Shown here: one piece after another, positions 1 through 8,258 of the stretch
How positions within the stretch are numbered: the first letter of the stretch is position 1
Layout of the letters: each line of letters starts with the position of its first letter
NCBI GenBank assembly: GCA_002344205.1
Contig: DDSZ01000005.1
Location: forward strand, 6,172-70,171
Direction: 5' to 3'
From: Opitutaceae bacterium UBA2377
GTDB taxonomy: Bacteria; Verrucomicrobiota; Verrucomicrobiia; Opitutales; Opitutaceae
Length of the DNA: 64,000 nt
Translations under genes and position numbers: made by a program
The notes under the pieces: generated by a model
The model's database searches: none
Told to the model about the DNA's origin: nothing
Seen by the model: the letters and a program-made list of their open reading frames with translations, nothing else

Positions 1-96
1 CGCACCGTGGCAAGGATTCGGCCCCGCGGCCATCGGAAAAGGCAAGTATTAGCAGCCGCCCGTCGGCAGCGCAGCGGGCCTGTTTCCCTGCCCGGC

Positions 97-870
97 TCAA
101 GGCCGGCGGTTGGCCTCATAGATCGGCACGACCTCGGGCATCCACTTTTGCAGGTCGGCGATGCGCCGGTCATGCGACGGATGCGTCGAAAGGAACGCCG
201 GCATCCGTGCCCCCTTGCTGACCTCCGCCATTTTTTGCCAAAAGGAGATCGCCGCGCGCGGATCATAGCCGGCCTTGGCCGCGTAACGGATGCCGATGTA
301 ATCGGCCTCGCTTTCATGCGCCCGGGAAAACGCCAGCATGCCGCCTCCGGCCAGGAGCCCGTAGCTCGCCATGAGCAGTTCCTTGTTGTTGGAATTTTTG
401 GTGCTGGCATCGAGCACCACGCCGCCCGCCGCGGCCAAAATTCCCTGCGACATCCGCTCCGCGCCATGGCGCGCCGTCACGTGGGCAATTTCGTGACCGA
501 TCACCGCCGCCAGCTCGTCGTCCGACGACACCAGTTTGATCAATCCGGTATAAATGCCCACCTTCCCGCCGGGCAGCGCAAACGCATTGATGGTAGCGTC
601 CTCGTCGAAAACGACAAACTCCCACGCCGCGCCCGGCAGTGCATCACCCACCGCGCCGGCGATGCGGTTGCCGATGCGCCGCACGCGCGCATTGGCCTCG
701 GGATCATGCGATATCGGCCCCTTTGCCTTGAGTTCGGCAAAAGCCGCGGCGCCCTGCGCCACATCGTCCACCGGCAGCATGAAGGAGGTGCGACCCGTTT
801 CCGGCACCGTATAGCATCCCGCAAGGAACAGCGCGGCACCCAGCAAAATACCGGCAATGGCTTGTTTCAT
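97..870 (-). CDS. M48-family metalloprotease, lipoprotein
   Basis: This is a 257-aa predicted envelope zinc protease. The N-terminus is a lipoprotein signal with a lipobox ending in Cys19 (LAGC). The zinc-binding HEIAH motif lies at residues 126-130, and the third ligand is probably Glu186 in HESEAD, typical of M48/Oma1/BepA-like peptidases that degrade or quality-control envelope proteins. The ATG start has an AAGG-type ribosome site about 7 nt upstream. The C-terminus carries the STHPSHDRRI signature common in this family. It lies downstream of purH on the same strand, but the roles are unrelated. The substrate is unknown. Confidence 0.9.
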   Translation of the reverse strand: MKQAIAGILLGAALFLAGCYTVPETGRTSFMLPVDDVAQGAAAFAELKAKGPISHDPEANARVRRIGNRIAGAVGDALPGAAWEFVVFDEDATINAFALPGGKVGIYTGLIKLVSSDDELAAVIGHEIAHVTARHGAERMSQGILAAAGGVVLDASTKNSNNKELLMASYGLLAGGGMLAFSRAHESEADYIGIRYAAKAGYDPRAAISFWQKMAEVSKGARMPAFLSTHPSHDRRIADLQKWMPEVVPIYEANRRP

Positions 871-941
871 GCACCCACCTTAGCGGCTTGCCGGCTGTCG
901 CCAAGAACAAGCGCACGGCTGCCGGTTTCCATGGCGAGACC

Positions 942-2489
942 TCAGTGTTTGAAATGTCGGATGCCGGTGAAAACCATCGCCATCCCCCGCTCGTCGGCTG
1001 CTTGGATGACCTCATTGTCGCGCACCGAGCCGCCCGGCTGGATGGCGCAAGTCGCGCCGGCCTGTGCCGCCGCGATCAAGCCGTCGGCAAACGGGAAAAG
1101 CGCCTCGCTCGCGACCACCGAGCCCTTGAGCTCGAGTCCGGCTTCGCCCGCTTTCCACACGGCGATGCGGGAGCTGTCCACCCGCGCCATCTGCCCGGCG
1201 CCGAGGCCGAGCGTCTGTTCACCGCGCACATAGACGATGGCGTTCGATTTGACGTGCTTGCACACCTTCCAGCCAAACAGCATCGCATCCCACTCCTCCG
1301 GCGTCGGCTGACGCTTGGTCACGACCTTGAAGTCAGCCCGGTTGCCGAGAGTTTTGTTGCGATCCTGCACCAACACGCCGCCGATCACCGAGCGGATTTC
1401 CTGCAATGAGTCCGCCCCGATGCCACTCTTTGCCACCATCAGGCGAAGGTTTTTCTTTTTCGCGAAAACGGCCCGCGCCTCATCGGTGAAACGCGGGGCA
1501 ATGATGACCTCGGTGAAAATCTCGGCAATGGTCCGCGCCAAACCCTCGCCCAGGGTGTGGTTGACGATGATGATGCCTCCAAAAGGCGCCTGACGGTCGG
1601 TCGCGTAGGCCTTTTCCCAAGCCGCCTCCAAGGTGTCGGCGCTGGCCACGCCGCAGGGATTCGTGTGCTTAAGGATGGCCACGGTAGGCTTTTCGAACTC
1701 GCCGATCAGGTAGGTCGCCGAGGTGATATCGAGGATGTTGTTGAACGAAAGTTCCTTGCCCTGCAGTTGCTCAAAATGCTCGTGAAACGTGCCGTAGAGC
1801 GCGGCCTGTTGATGTGGATTTTCGCCGTAGCGCAGCACCTGGGCTTTCTTGTAGCTAAGGGAGATCTTTTCGGGAAATCCGCTGAGCGCCGCGAGATCGG
1901 GCGCCTCCATCTGCTTCTCCAAGTAGGCCGCGATGGCCGTGTCGTAGCTGCCCGTGCGCTGGAAAACCTTGAGCGCAAGTTTGCGCCGCAGCGCGCCGAG
2001 CTCAGCCGGGTTCGCCATGGCGGCCAGCACCGCGCTGTAATCACTCGGATCGCACACCACCGTCACGCTCTCGTGATTCTTCGCCGCGCTGCGCAGCATG
2101 GAGGGGCCGCCGATGTCGATGTTCTCGATCGCCTCCTCAAACTCGACGTGCGGCTTCGCCACGGTCTGCTCAAACGGGTAAAGGTTCACCACAACGAGAT
2201 CGATCAGGTCGATGCCGTGCTGCTGCGCGGCGGCCAGATGGTCCGGCTTGTCCCGCCGGCAGAGCAATCCGCCGTGGATCTTCGGATGCAGGGTCTTGAC
2301 GCGCCCCTCCATCATCTCGGGAAAACCCGTGTGCTGGCTGACCTCGGTGACGGGCAGGCCCTTTTCGGCGAGCAGCCGGGCCGTGCCGCCGGTCGAAAGC
2401 AGCGTGTAGCCGTGCTGGCGCACCAAGGCGGTGGCAAACTCCACCAGGCCGGTTTTGTCACTGACCGAGAGCAGCGCGAATCTTGTCAT
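942..2489 (-). CDS. purH: Bifunctional AICAR formyltransferase / IMP cyclohydrolase
   Basis: PurH performs the last two steps of IMP synthesis: formyl transfer to AICAR and closure of FAICAR to IMP. The protein is 515 aa from the chosen ATG, the usual family length. The N-terminal MGS-like cyclohydrolase domain opens with ALLSVSDKTG. The C-terminal transformylase domain contains KHTNPCG, GGIIIVN and a C-terminal ending near GIRHFKH, all diagnostic. The open frame extends 13 codons further upstream, but those residues do not look like PurH, so the internal ATG was preferred. It is transcribed away from apaG, whose start lies about 90 bp away. Confidence 0.97.
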   Translation of the reverse strand: MTRFALLSVSDKTGLVEFATALVRQHGYTLLSTGGTARLLAEKGLPVTEVSQHTGFPEMMEGRVKTLHPKIHGGLLCRRDKPDHLAAAQQHGIDLIDLVVVNLYPFEQTVAKPHVEFEEAIENIDIGGPSMLRSAAKNHESVTVVCDPSDYSAVLAAMANPAELGALRRKLALKVFQRTGSYDTAIAAYLEKQMEAPDLAALSGFPEKISLSYKKAQVLRYGENPHQQAALYGTFHEHFEQLQGKELSFNNILDITSATYLIGEFEKPTVAILKHTNPCGVASADTLEAAWEKAYATDRQAPFGGIIIVNHTLGEGLARTIAEIFTEVIIAPRFTDEARAVFAKKKNLRLMVAKSGIGADSLQEIRSVIGGVLVQDRNKTLGNRADFKVVTKRQPTPEEWDAMLFGWKVCKHVKSNAIVYVRGEQTLGLGAGQMARVDSSRIAVWKAGEAGLELKGSVVASEALFPFADGLIAAAQAGATCAIQPGGSVRDNEVIQAADERGMAMVFTGIRHFKH

Positions 2490-2581
2490 ATGCCGCGCGT
2501 TTTTGCTCGCGCCGGGAAGGCTCAGCAAGTCCGAAACCGTCTTTTGTCAGCCGACTTGCCGAAACGTATGTTCTCGGCTCA

Positions 2582-2983
2582 ATGTGCAGCGTGACCTGTT
2601 CGACCGAATTACCCGGGCTGACCGCCCGGCTCGACAAACTTTGCTACCACCATGGGGGCAGCAGTCTGCCCGCAGACAAGCCCCACGCCTTCGTCTATTT
2701 CATCACGATCCGCAACGGGTCCGACCACACCGTCACCCTGCTGGGCCGGAAGTGGATCATCGCCCACGGCGACGGCGAGCAGCTCGTGGTCGAAGGCGAC
2801 AAAATCGTCGGGGAAACGCCGCGCCTCGCCCCCGGCGAGGAGTTTTCCTACAACAGCTACCATGTGACCGGCAAGGATGCCACCGTCCGCGGCTGCTTCC
2901 ACGGCAAAGACGAGCACGGGGCCAAAATCCATGTGCACCTGCCGGCCTTTGCGCTGACGATCCCGCGCGAGGATGAAAAATGA
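2582..2983 (+). CDS. apaG: ApaG domain protein
   Basis: This 133-aa protein matches the ApaG/DUF525 fold, a small immunoglobulin-like beta domain. Visible signatures are YFITIRNGS, LLGRKWII, VVGE-like IVGETPRLAPGE and the C-terminal LPAFALTIP. ApaG was linked genetically to cobalt and magnesium resistance and Ap4A metabolism in enterobacteria, but its molecular role is unresolved. The open frame continues upstream into the divergent purH start; the ATG at the listed position gives the family length. It is followed 41 bp later by a beta-CASP nuclease on the same strand. Confidence 0.9.
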   Translation: MCSVTCSTELPGLTARLDKLCYHHGGSSLPADKPHAFVYFITIRNGSDHTVTLLGRKWIIAHGDGEQLVVEGDKIVGETPRLAPGEEFSYNSYHVTGKDATVRGCFHGKDEHGAKIHVHLPAFALTIPREDEK

Positions 2984-3024
2984 GCTTCCGTTCGCGGCCA
3001 CATGCGCTCGGTATGCCCGGATAG

Positions 3025-4383
3025 ATGAAACTGATTGATTTGAACCGGACCGGCGGCATCGGCGCCAATTCCCATTTTTTGCGCCTTGGCGACCTGTCGA
3101 TCCTCGTGGATTGCGGCATGAACCCCAAGCTCGACGGCCGGGAGGCTACGCCCAACCTCGCCCCGCTGCGCGGGACGGCCCTCGATCTGATAATTATCAC
3201 GCACTGCCACCTCGACCATATCGGCAGCCTGCCGCTGGCCATGCGGGATCATCCGAATACTCCGGTCATCATGACCACCTCCAGCCGGATGTTGATCGAG
3301 CGCATGCTGCATAACTCCGCCAGCGTGATGATGCGGCAGAAAGCCGAGGGCGACGCCCCGGACATGCCCTTGTTCACGCATGACGAAGTGGACCGCATCG
3401 CGGGCCGCCTCACCGGGCTGCCCTTCCGCCACGCCAAAAAATTCCGCGGACGGAAGGACGAGGTTGAAATCATCTTTCATCCGGCCGGGCACATCGCCGG
3501 GGCCGCGGGCGTGGAGCTTCGGCACAAGCACCGGCAGATCTTTCTCACCGGCGATGTCCTGTTCGAGGACCAGCGCATCCTGCCCGGGGCGAAGTTCCCT
3601 GCCGGACATTTCGACACGCTCATCATGGAGACCACGCGCGGCAACACCGAGCGCCGCACCAGCCATACCCGCGCCACCGAAATGGAGCGGTTGGTCACCT
3701 CCATCAACGACACCATCCAGCGCGAGGGCTCCTTCCTTATCCCGGTCTTTGCCCTGGGCCGCATGCAGGAGCTGCTTACCATCCTGCACGATGCCCGCAA
3801 ATTCGGGAAGCTCGTGGACTGCCCCATCTACGCCTCCGGCCTCGGCATGGATCTGTGCGATTACTTCGACGAGATCAGCCGCAAAACCAAGCATATCCAG
3901 TTCACGCGCCATGTGATCAAGGATCTCAAGATCCGCCCGATGCCGCGCAAATTCACGCCCGGCGAGCCGCCGCCACAGGCCGGGCTCTATGTCCTCGGCT
4001 CCGGCATGATGGTGGAAAATACACCCAGCTACGGTGTGGCCGCCGGCATGCTCGGGCACGCCCGCAACACCATCGGTTTTGTGGGTTATTGCGACCCCGA
4101 GACCCCGGGCGGTGAACTGCTCGCGGCCAAGCCCGGCGACACCTTCCTCTTCACGAAGGCCAACGTGAAGACCAAGATCAAGGCCCGCGTAGAGCGTTTT
4201 GAGCTCAGCGGTCACGCCGACCGCGAAGATTTGCTCGAATTCGCCATCCAAGCCGCGCCGCGAAGCATTGTCCTGACGCACGGGGACCAGCCGGCCCGCG
4301 ATTGGTTCACACGGGAACTTTCGCTGGCCCTGCCCAACGCCAAGATCATCGATCCCACCCCAGGCAAGGAATACCTCGTCTGA
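3025..4383 (+). CDS. Beta-CASP metallo-beta-lactamase nuclease
   Basis: This 452-aa protein is a metallo-beta-lactamase-fold hydrolase of the beta-CASP (CPSF-73/RNase J-like) group, predicted to cut RNA. The zinc motif HxHxDH is His60, His62, Asp64 and His65; further ligands are in HPAGHIAG and TGDV. The beta-CASP region contains IPVFALGRMQE and an LSGHAD-type motif near the C-terminus, followed by VLTHGDQPA. It lacks the long C-terminal domain of RNase J. The substrate cannot be read from the sequence. It is downstream of apaG and converges on the inositol-phosphatase gene. Confidence 0.88.
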   Translation: MKLIDLNRTGGIGANSHFLRLGDLSILVDCGMNPKLDGREATPNLAPLRGTALDLIIITHCHLDHIGSLPLAMRDHPNTPVIMTTSSRMLIERMLHNSASVMMRQKAEGDAPDMPLFTHDEVDRIAGRLTGLPFRHAKKFRGRKDEVEIIFHPAGHIAGAAGVELRHKHRQIFLTGDVLFEDQRILPGAKFPAGHFDTLIMETTRGNTERRTSHTRATEMERLVTSINDTIQREGSFLIPVFALGRMQELLTILHDARKFGKLVDCPIYASGLGMDLCDYFDEISRKTKHIQFTRHVIKDLKIRPMPRKFTPGEPPPQAGLYVLGSGMMVENTPSYGVAAGMLGHARNTIGFVGYCDPETPGGELLAAKPGDTFLFTKANVKTKIKARVERFELSGHADREDLLEFAIQAAPRSIVLTHGDQPARDWFTRELSLALPNAKIIDPTPGKEYLV

Positions 4384-4398
4384 GGTCCCCCGCCCCGC

Positions 4399-5196
4399 TT
4401 ACGTTTCCAGCAAGCCGCGCAACTGCCGGCAGGCGGCGGAACTGCCCGCCACGTAAAAGATACGGCCCATTCTCAGGTCAAATTGCCGCAGCGGGAACGG
4501 CGCCTCCGTCAGGAAACACACCTCACCGCCTGCCGCCAACACGAGCGGAACCGCGGCGGCGATGTCCCACACTTTCACGTTGTGGTCCACCACGGCGTCA
4601 ATCAGCCCCGCGGCGACGTAGGCGAGATGCAGCGTGCTGCTGCCCAGCCCGCGGAGCTTGTAGTTGCCCGCCAGCAGCGCAGCATGGGGGGCGTAACGTT
4701 TGTCGTAAGGGCTGTGAAAACCAATCATGCTCTGCGTAGTCAGCTTTTCGCCGCGCATGGCCGCCGGGCGTTCGCCGCAAAAAACTCCCTGCCCCGGGCC
4801 GCCATGGATCAACTGCCGTCCCGCCAGATCATAAACGGCGCCAAACACCGGCCGCCCGTTTTCCAGCAGCGCCAGCCCGATCGCACAATGCGGGATGCCG
4901 AGCGCAAAGTTGTTGGTGCCATCGATGGGATCCAACACCCACGAGAAACGCGCCGTCACGGCCAGCGGTTCGCCTTCGTGTGTCAGCTCCTCGCTGAAAA
5001 ACTGGTCGTCGGGAAACAGCGCGCCCAGCTCGCGAAATATATTCTCCGAGATCGCCACGTCCGCCGTCGTCACCCGCGTGCCGTCGCCTTTCCAACTGCT
5101 CGGCGCCCGGCCCAGCTCGCGATGCAGGAGCTCTGTTTGCGCCAGCACCGCACGCCGGCCGGCTTCGCTGCGGACGAGAATTTCGGCGGTGCTCAC
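4399..5196 (-). CDS. Inositol monophosphatase family protein
   Basis: This 265-aa magnesium-dependent phosphatase belongs to the IMPase/FBPase superfamily. The first metal motif is EEL after the FFS strand, the second is DPIDGTNNF, and the third is WDIAAA near the C-terminus. Candidate substrates include inositol-1-phosphate, histidinol phosphate or PAP; sequence alone does not decide. The start is taken as a GTG that overlaps the stop of the upstream zinc-ribbon gene as GTGA, a classic coupling arrangement; the longer upstream open frame is out of family. It is the last gene of a dinB / zinc-ribbon / IMPase operon. Confidence 0.9.
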   Translation of the reverse strand: MSTAEILVRSEAGRRAVLAQTELLHRELGRAPSSWKGDGTRVTTADVAISENIFRELGALFPDDQFFSEELTHEGEPLAVTARFSWVLDPIDGTNNFALGIPHCAIGLALLENGRPVFGAVYDLAGRQLIHGGPGQGVFCGERPAAMRGEKLTTQSMIGFHSPYDKRYAPHAALLAGNYKLRGLGSSTLHLAYVAAGLIDAVVDHNVKVWDIAAAVPLVLAAGGEVCFLTEAPFPLRQFDLRMGRIFYVAGSSAACRQLRGLLET

Positions 5197-5729
5197 GTCG
5201 CGTAATCGTAAAGCTTGGGATCGCGCCGCGGCGGCAACCGGCGCGCCCGGAAGCGATGCCGCGCCTCGTTGACTTTCCCTGCCCCCGGGGACCCGGCGTC
5301 CGGATCCTCCATGCTGCACGGGGCCTCACCGCCCAGTTGCTCCTCCAGCGAATCCGGGTCCGCCCCTTCCTCCAGCTTGCGCACCACCTCCTCCATCTCG
5401 CCGTCGATTTTCTCGCCGGAAAGCTCGGCCATCCGGCGCATCATCCGGGCCATTGCGCGGGGATCGTTTTCATCCACGTTCGCGAACTCCCGCTCCATGG
5501 TGCCCAAGGCCGCTTCCATGCGCGGATCATCCGCACTTTCACCCCCGCCCGCGGCCGCCGGTTCCTCGCGCGAACCCCCGGAGGTGACGGCGAAATTTGA
5601 GAGCAGCTTGACCAAAACGTGCGCCGGGTCCGCGGGACACCGCGGGACGGTGCGGCCTTGGGCCAGGGTCTTGGCATAAAACTGATAAACCGTGTGATGC
5701 ACGGGACAGTAGTATTCGTAGATCGGCAT
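5193..5729 (-). CDS. FmdB-type zinc-ribbon protein
   Basis: This 178-aa protein begins MPIYEYYCP, the hallmark of FmdB-like putative regulatory zinc ribbons. Cys and His residues in the first 35 residues (Cys8, His11, Cys31) could hold zinc, although the second CxxC is incomplete (Cys31 followed by AxxAH). The remainder is acidic and helical, with a Met- and Glu-rich stretch, and no known domain is recognised. It sits 12 bp after dinB and overlaps the inositol-phosphatase gene by 4 bp, so the three are probably co-transcribed. The function is unknown. Confidence 0.75.
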   Translation of the reverse strand: MPIYEYYCPVHHTVYQFYAKTLAQGRTVPRCPADPAHVLVKLLSNFAVTSGGSREEPAAAGGGESADDPRMEAALGTMEREFANVDENDPRAMARMMRRMAELSGEKIDGEMEEVVRKLEEGADPDSLEEQLGGEAPCSMEDPDAGSPGAGKVNEARHRFRARRLPPRRDPKLYDYAT

Positions 5730-5741
5730 GTGTGGCGGACG

Positions 5742-6920
5742 CTAGGCCGGAGGCTTCGGCTTGGCAAGCTGGTGGCCGGGCCGGACGACAGCTTCACGTC
5801 CGCCGGCATTCAGCTTGTCGAGCACGGCGGCCAAGCGGCGGCGCTTTTCATCGCCCTCGGCAAACATCTCCAACTGGACCGCGGCATCAGTCACACCGGA
5901 AAATCGGACGCTGACCAACCGCAGCGGCCGGCGCTGGGTCCACGCCGCCTTGAGCAAAGGGGCCGCCAGCGGGTAAAAGGCAGCCTCCAAATCCGTGGCC
6001 GCAGCCAGCGTTTGCGCGTGGGAGGCCTGCTGAAAATCCGGATACCTCACCTTCACCGTCATCGTGCTGACTCGTTTGCGATCCTGCCGGATCTTCGGCA
6101 GGAGTTCGTCGATCATGCGCTTGGCCACCCGTTCAATGGTGGCAAAATCCCCGATGTCCGCGGCAAAGGTTTCCTGCTGCGAATAGCTTTTGGCGTCTTC
6201 GTGCTCGGTCTCGACCGGACGGTCATCCTCCCCCCGTGCCATCGCCACGAATGACCGCCAGTCCCGGCCAAAGATCGCGGCCAGTTCGCTTTCGCCGCGC
6301 TGGAGCACATCGCCGACATATTTCAAGCCTCGCGCCGCCAGCGACGCCTCGGTCTTCGTGCCAACGCCGGGTAGCTTCCCGACCGACAGCGGCGCGAGGA
6401 ACGCCGCCTCCGCGCCGGGAGCAACCACCACAAAACCGCCGGGCTTCCGCAGCTTTGAGGCAATCTGCGCGACCAGCCGGTTTGCCGCCACGCCCATCGA
6501 AACGGGAATCCGCAACTCATCCCACAGGCGCTTTTGCAACTTCCGCACCGCCAGCTCGACTTCGGCCGCGGATTCAAAGCCGCAGGGCCCGAGATCGAGA
6601 TAACCTTCGTCAATCGAGTTGCGCTGCACGATCGGGGTGAGTTGTTCGCAAAGGTCGAACATCTGCCGCGACATTTTCCCGTAGAGCCCGGGCGTGTGCG
6701 GAATGAGATAAAGGTCGGGACAGACCTTGAGCGCCCGCGCCGTGGGCATCGGCGTATAAACCCCGCAGGCCCGGGCTTCATAGCTGGCGGAGGAAATGAT
6801 ACCGCGCTCGCGGCCGCCGACCGCGCATTTGGTCCCGCGCAACTCCGGCCGCAACGCCTGCTCGCAGGAGACGAAAAAGGCGTCGGCATCAAGGTGAACA
6901 ATGACTGGCAATCGCGGCAC
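5742..6920 (-). CDS. dinB: Y-family DNA polymerase IV
   Basis: This 392-aa translesion polymerase has the DinB palm acidic residues: Asp11 in HLDADAFFVS and Asp104-Glu105 in SIDEGYLDL. The helix-hairpin-helix region contains LPGVGTKTE. A QLEMF motif near the C-terminus fits the beta-clamp binding consensus. The start is GTG; no better ATG exists upstream. Family knowledge says it bypasses damaged bases and is mutagenic. It heads an operon with the zinc-ribbon and IMPase genes. No LexA box was recognised in the 77-bp upstream gap. Confidence 0.95.
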   Translation of the reverse strand: MPRLPVIVHLDADAFFVSCEQALRPELRGTKCAVGGRERGIISSASYEARACGVYTPMPTARALKVCPDLYLIPHTPGLYGKMSRQMFDLCEQLTPIVQRNSIDEGYLDLGPCGFESAAEVELAVRKLQKRLWDELRIPVSMGVAANRLVAQIASKLRKPGGFVVVAPGAEAAFLAPLSVGKLPGVGTKTEASLAARGLKYVGDVLQRGESELAAIFGRDWRSFVAMARGEDDRPVETEHEDAKSYSQQETFAADIGDFATIERVAKRMIDELLPKIRQDRKRVSTMTVKVRYPDFQQASHAQTLAAATDLEAAFYPLAAPLLKAAWTQRRPLRLVSVRFSGVTDAAVQLEMFAEGDEKRRRLAAVLDKLNAGGREAVVRPGHQLAKPKPPA

Positions 6921-6997
6921 CAGTCCCAGCTAACAACTCTCCGCGGTCTGACAACCCATGGTTGGGCAAACCGCCGGATTCTGCCGCTGCTGATCGG

Positions 6998-7606
6998 TCA
7001 CCGGCCGAGCGCCGCAAACATCGCGTGGGAGGTGCGGGTGGTATGCCGTTTGGCCAGTTGCACCAGCGCCTCGGGATCCAGACCTGCGGAAACCACCACC
7101 AACTCGCGCTTGCTGATCACGGCAACGCACACCTCGCGCGGCTCCGTCGTCTTCGCCGGCACATAGATCATCACCGTTTCTCCGCCGTCCATCACCCCGA
7201 CGACCCGGTCCCAGCCGTGGCGCTGCATGACGGCATCGGCAGCATGCATCAACTCGGCCTGCGACCACTCCTTGGCCGCACCGCGCAACTCATAGACTCC
7301 GACGCTGGCCCGCTTGATGCCTTTCAAGGCCAGCCGGGCCTCGGCAATTTCTTCCTTCGTGGAAAATGAAAGGGCTCCACGCAGGGTGGCAAACGAGACC
7401 CGGCCGAGGCTGAGCTGCACCTTCGTGTCCCACTCGGCGCCGGTGGCCTGCATGAGCTGCCGGCGCAGGCTCGCGGTCTCGGAATCGAGCCCCACGAAAC
7501 TGTAGGCCGCGGCGGACAACATCACCACCGGGGCGATGATGACCGCCCCCAAGACCCAAGGCCAGATGCGACGGCGACGGATGAGCGGAGGAGCCAGTGT
7601 GTTCAT
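6998..7606 (-). CDS. Membrane-anchored DUF4252-like paralog
   Basis: This 202-aa protein has a basic N-terminus followed by one membrane segment (about residues 14-38), then an extracytoplasmic domain. The second half aligns by eye with the DUF4252 protein encoded immediately upstream: both contain an R-x-GW turn, a V-x-IY strand, a VI-x-KR motif, a VVxV strand and a Q-x-AK helix. I infer it is a diverged tandem paralog with a transmembrane anchor instead of a cleaved signal. The ATG lies 22 bp after the upstream stop; an earlier in-frame ATG would overlap that gene. The function is unknown. Confidence 0.7.
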   Translation of the reverse strand: MNTLAPPLIRRRRIWPWVLGAVIIAPVVMLSAAAYSFVGLDSETASLRRQLMQATGAEWDTKVQLSLGRVSFATLRGALSFSTKEEIAEARLALKGIKRASVGVYELRGAAKEWSQAELMHAADAVMQRHGWDRVVGVMDGGETVMIYVPAKTTEPREVCVAVISKRELVVVSAGLDPEALVQLAKRHTTRTSHAMFAALGR

Positions 7607-7628
7607 GATCGTGGACGGCGGGAAAATT

Positions 7629-8180
7629 TCAAACACCCGGCTGGGCGCTCACTTTGATTTTGCGCAGCGGCTCGACGTTGAGCTTCTCGCCCAACTTCGC
7701 GATCTGCCCGGCCTCAATGTGACCGACCACATTGACGAGCACGACCTTGCCGCGCTTCTCGATGACGGTGACGACCAAGCCTTCGATGCTGTCCTCGTCC
7801 TTCGACTTCAGGTAAATGGCGACATCATCGCCCTCGGCGCCGGACTCCTGGACCGTCACGATCTTTTCCCATCCGCGTTTTTCGAGATCGGCCCGGATGC
7901 CGGTGACACGCGCCAAGGTGGCATCGCGGTTGGATTGGCCCATGCCCACGACGTTGACCCGCACGTGCTTGATATTGCGCAGCAATTCCGCCGCTTCCGG
8001 CTCTTGCGTCGCCGCGAGTTTGGCTGCGAACCGGATGAGTCCGCCCCGCAAGTTTATTTCCACATACTCGCAGCCGGCAGCGGAGGGGAAGGAGCCAAAA
8101 TCAACGGCATCGGTGCCGGCGTGGGTGAGGGCCGGCGCGCCCAGGGCGAGCGCGGCGGCGAACAGACTCGGTTGAAACAA
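7629..8180 (-). CDS. DUF4252 domain protein, exported
   Basis: This 183-aa protein has an Ala-rich export signal (about residues 1-22) and a DUF4252-like domain with the pattern KHVRVNVVG, R-GW-KIV, VAIYLK and KLGEKLN. DUF4252 proteins are small envelope proteins of unknown function, often found near ECF sigma factors, but none is adjacent here. The start is uncertain: TTG at the listed end gives a short signal peptide, while the frame remains open upstream with two Lys residues that would improve the n-region. It is followed by a membrane-anchored relative. Confidence 0.65.
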   Translation of the reverse strand: MFQPSLFAAALALGAPALTHAGTDAVDFGSFPSAAGCEYVEINLRGGLIRFAAKLAATQEPEAAELLRNIKHVRVNVVGMGQSNRDATLARVTGIRADLEKRGWEKIVTVQESGAEGDDVAIYLKSKDEDSIEGLVVTVIEKRGKVVLVNVVGHIEAGQIAKLGEKLNVEPLRKIKVSAQPGV

Positions 8181-8258
8181 GGATTTCTTGGGAGGGAGGG
8201 TTTTGAGGATTTGCGGGACACAGCGTCCCGGGTTGCCTTCAAAACACTCCGCCCGTGC

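Noticed and set aside
7..1233. 408-codon plus-strand frame over the M48 and purH genes
   Set aside because: It lies opposite two well-supported genes and its Arg/His/Pro-rich translation is typical of high-GC antisense shadows.
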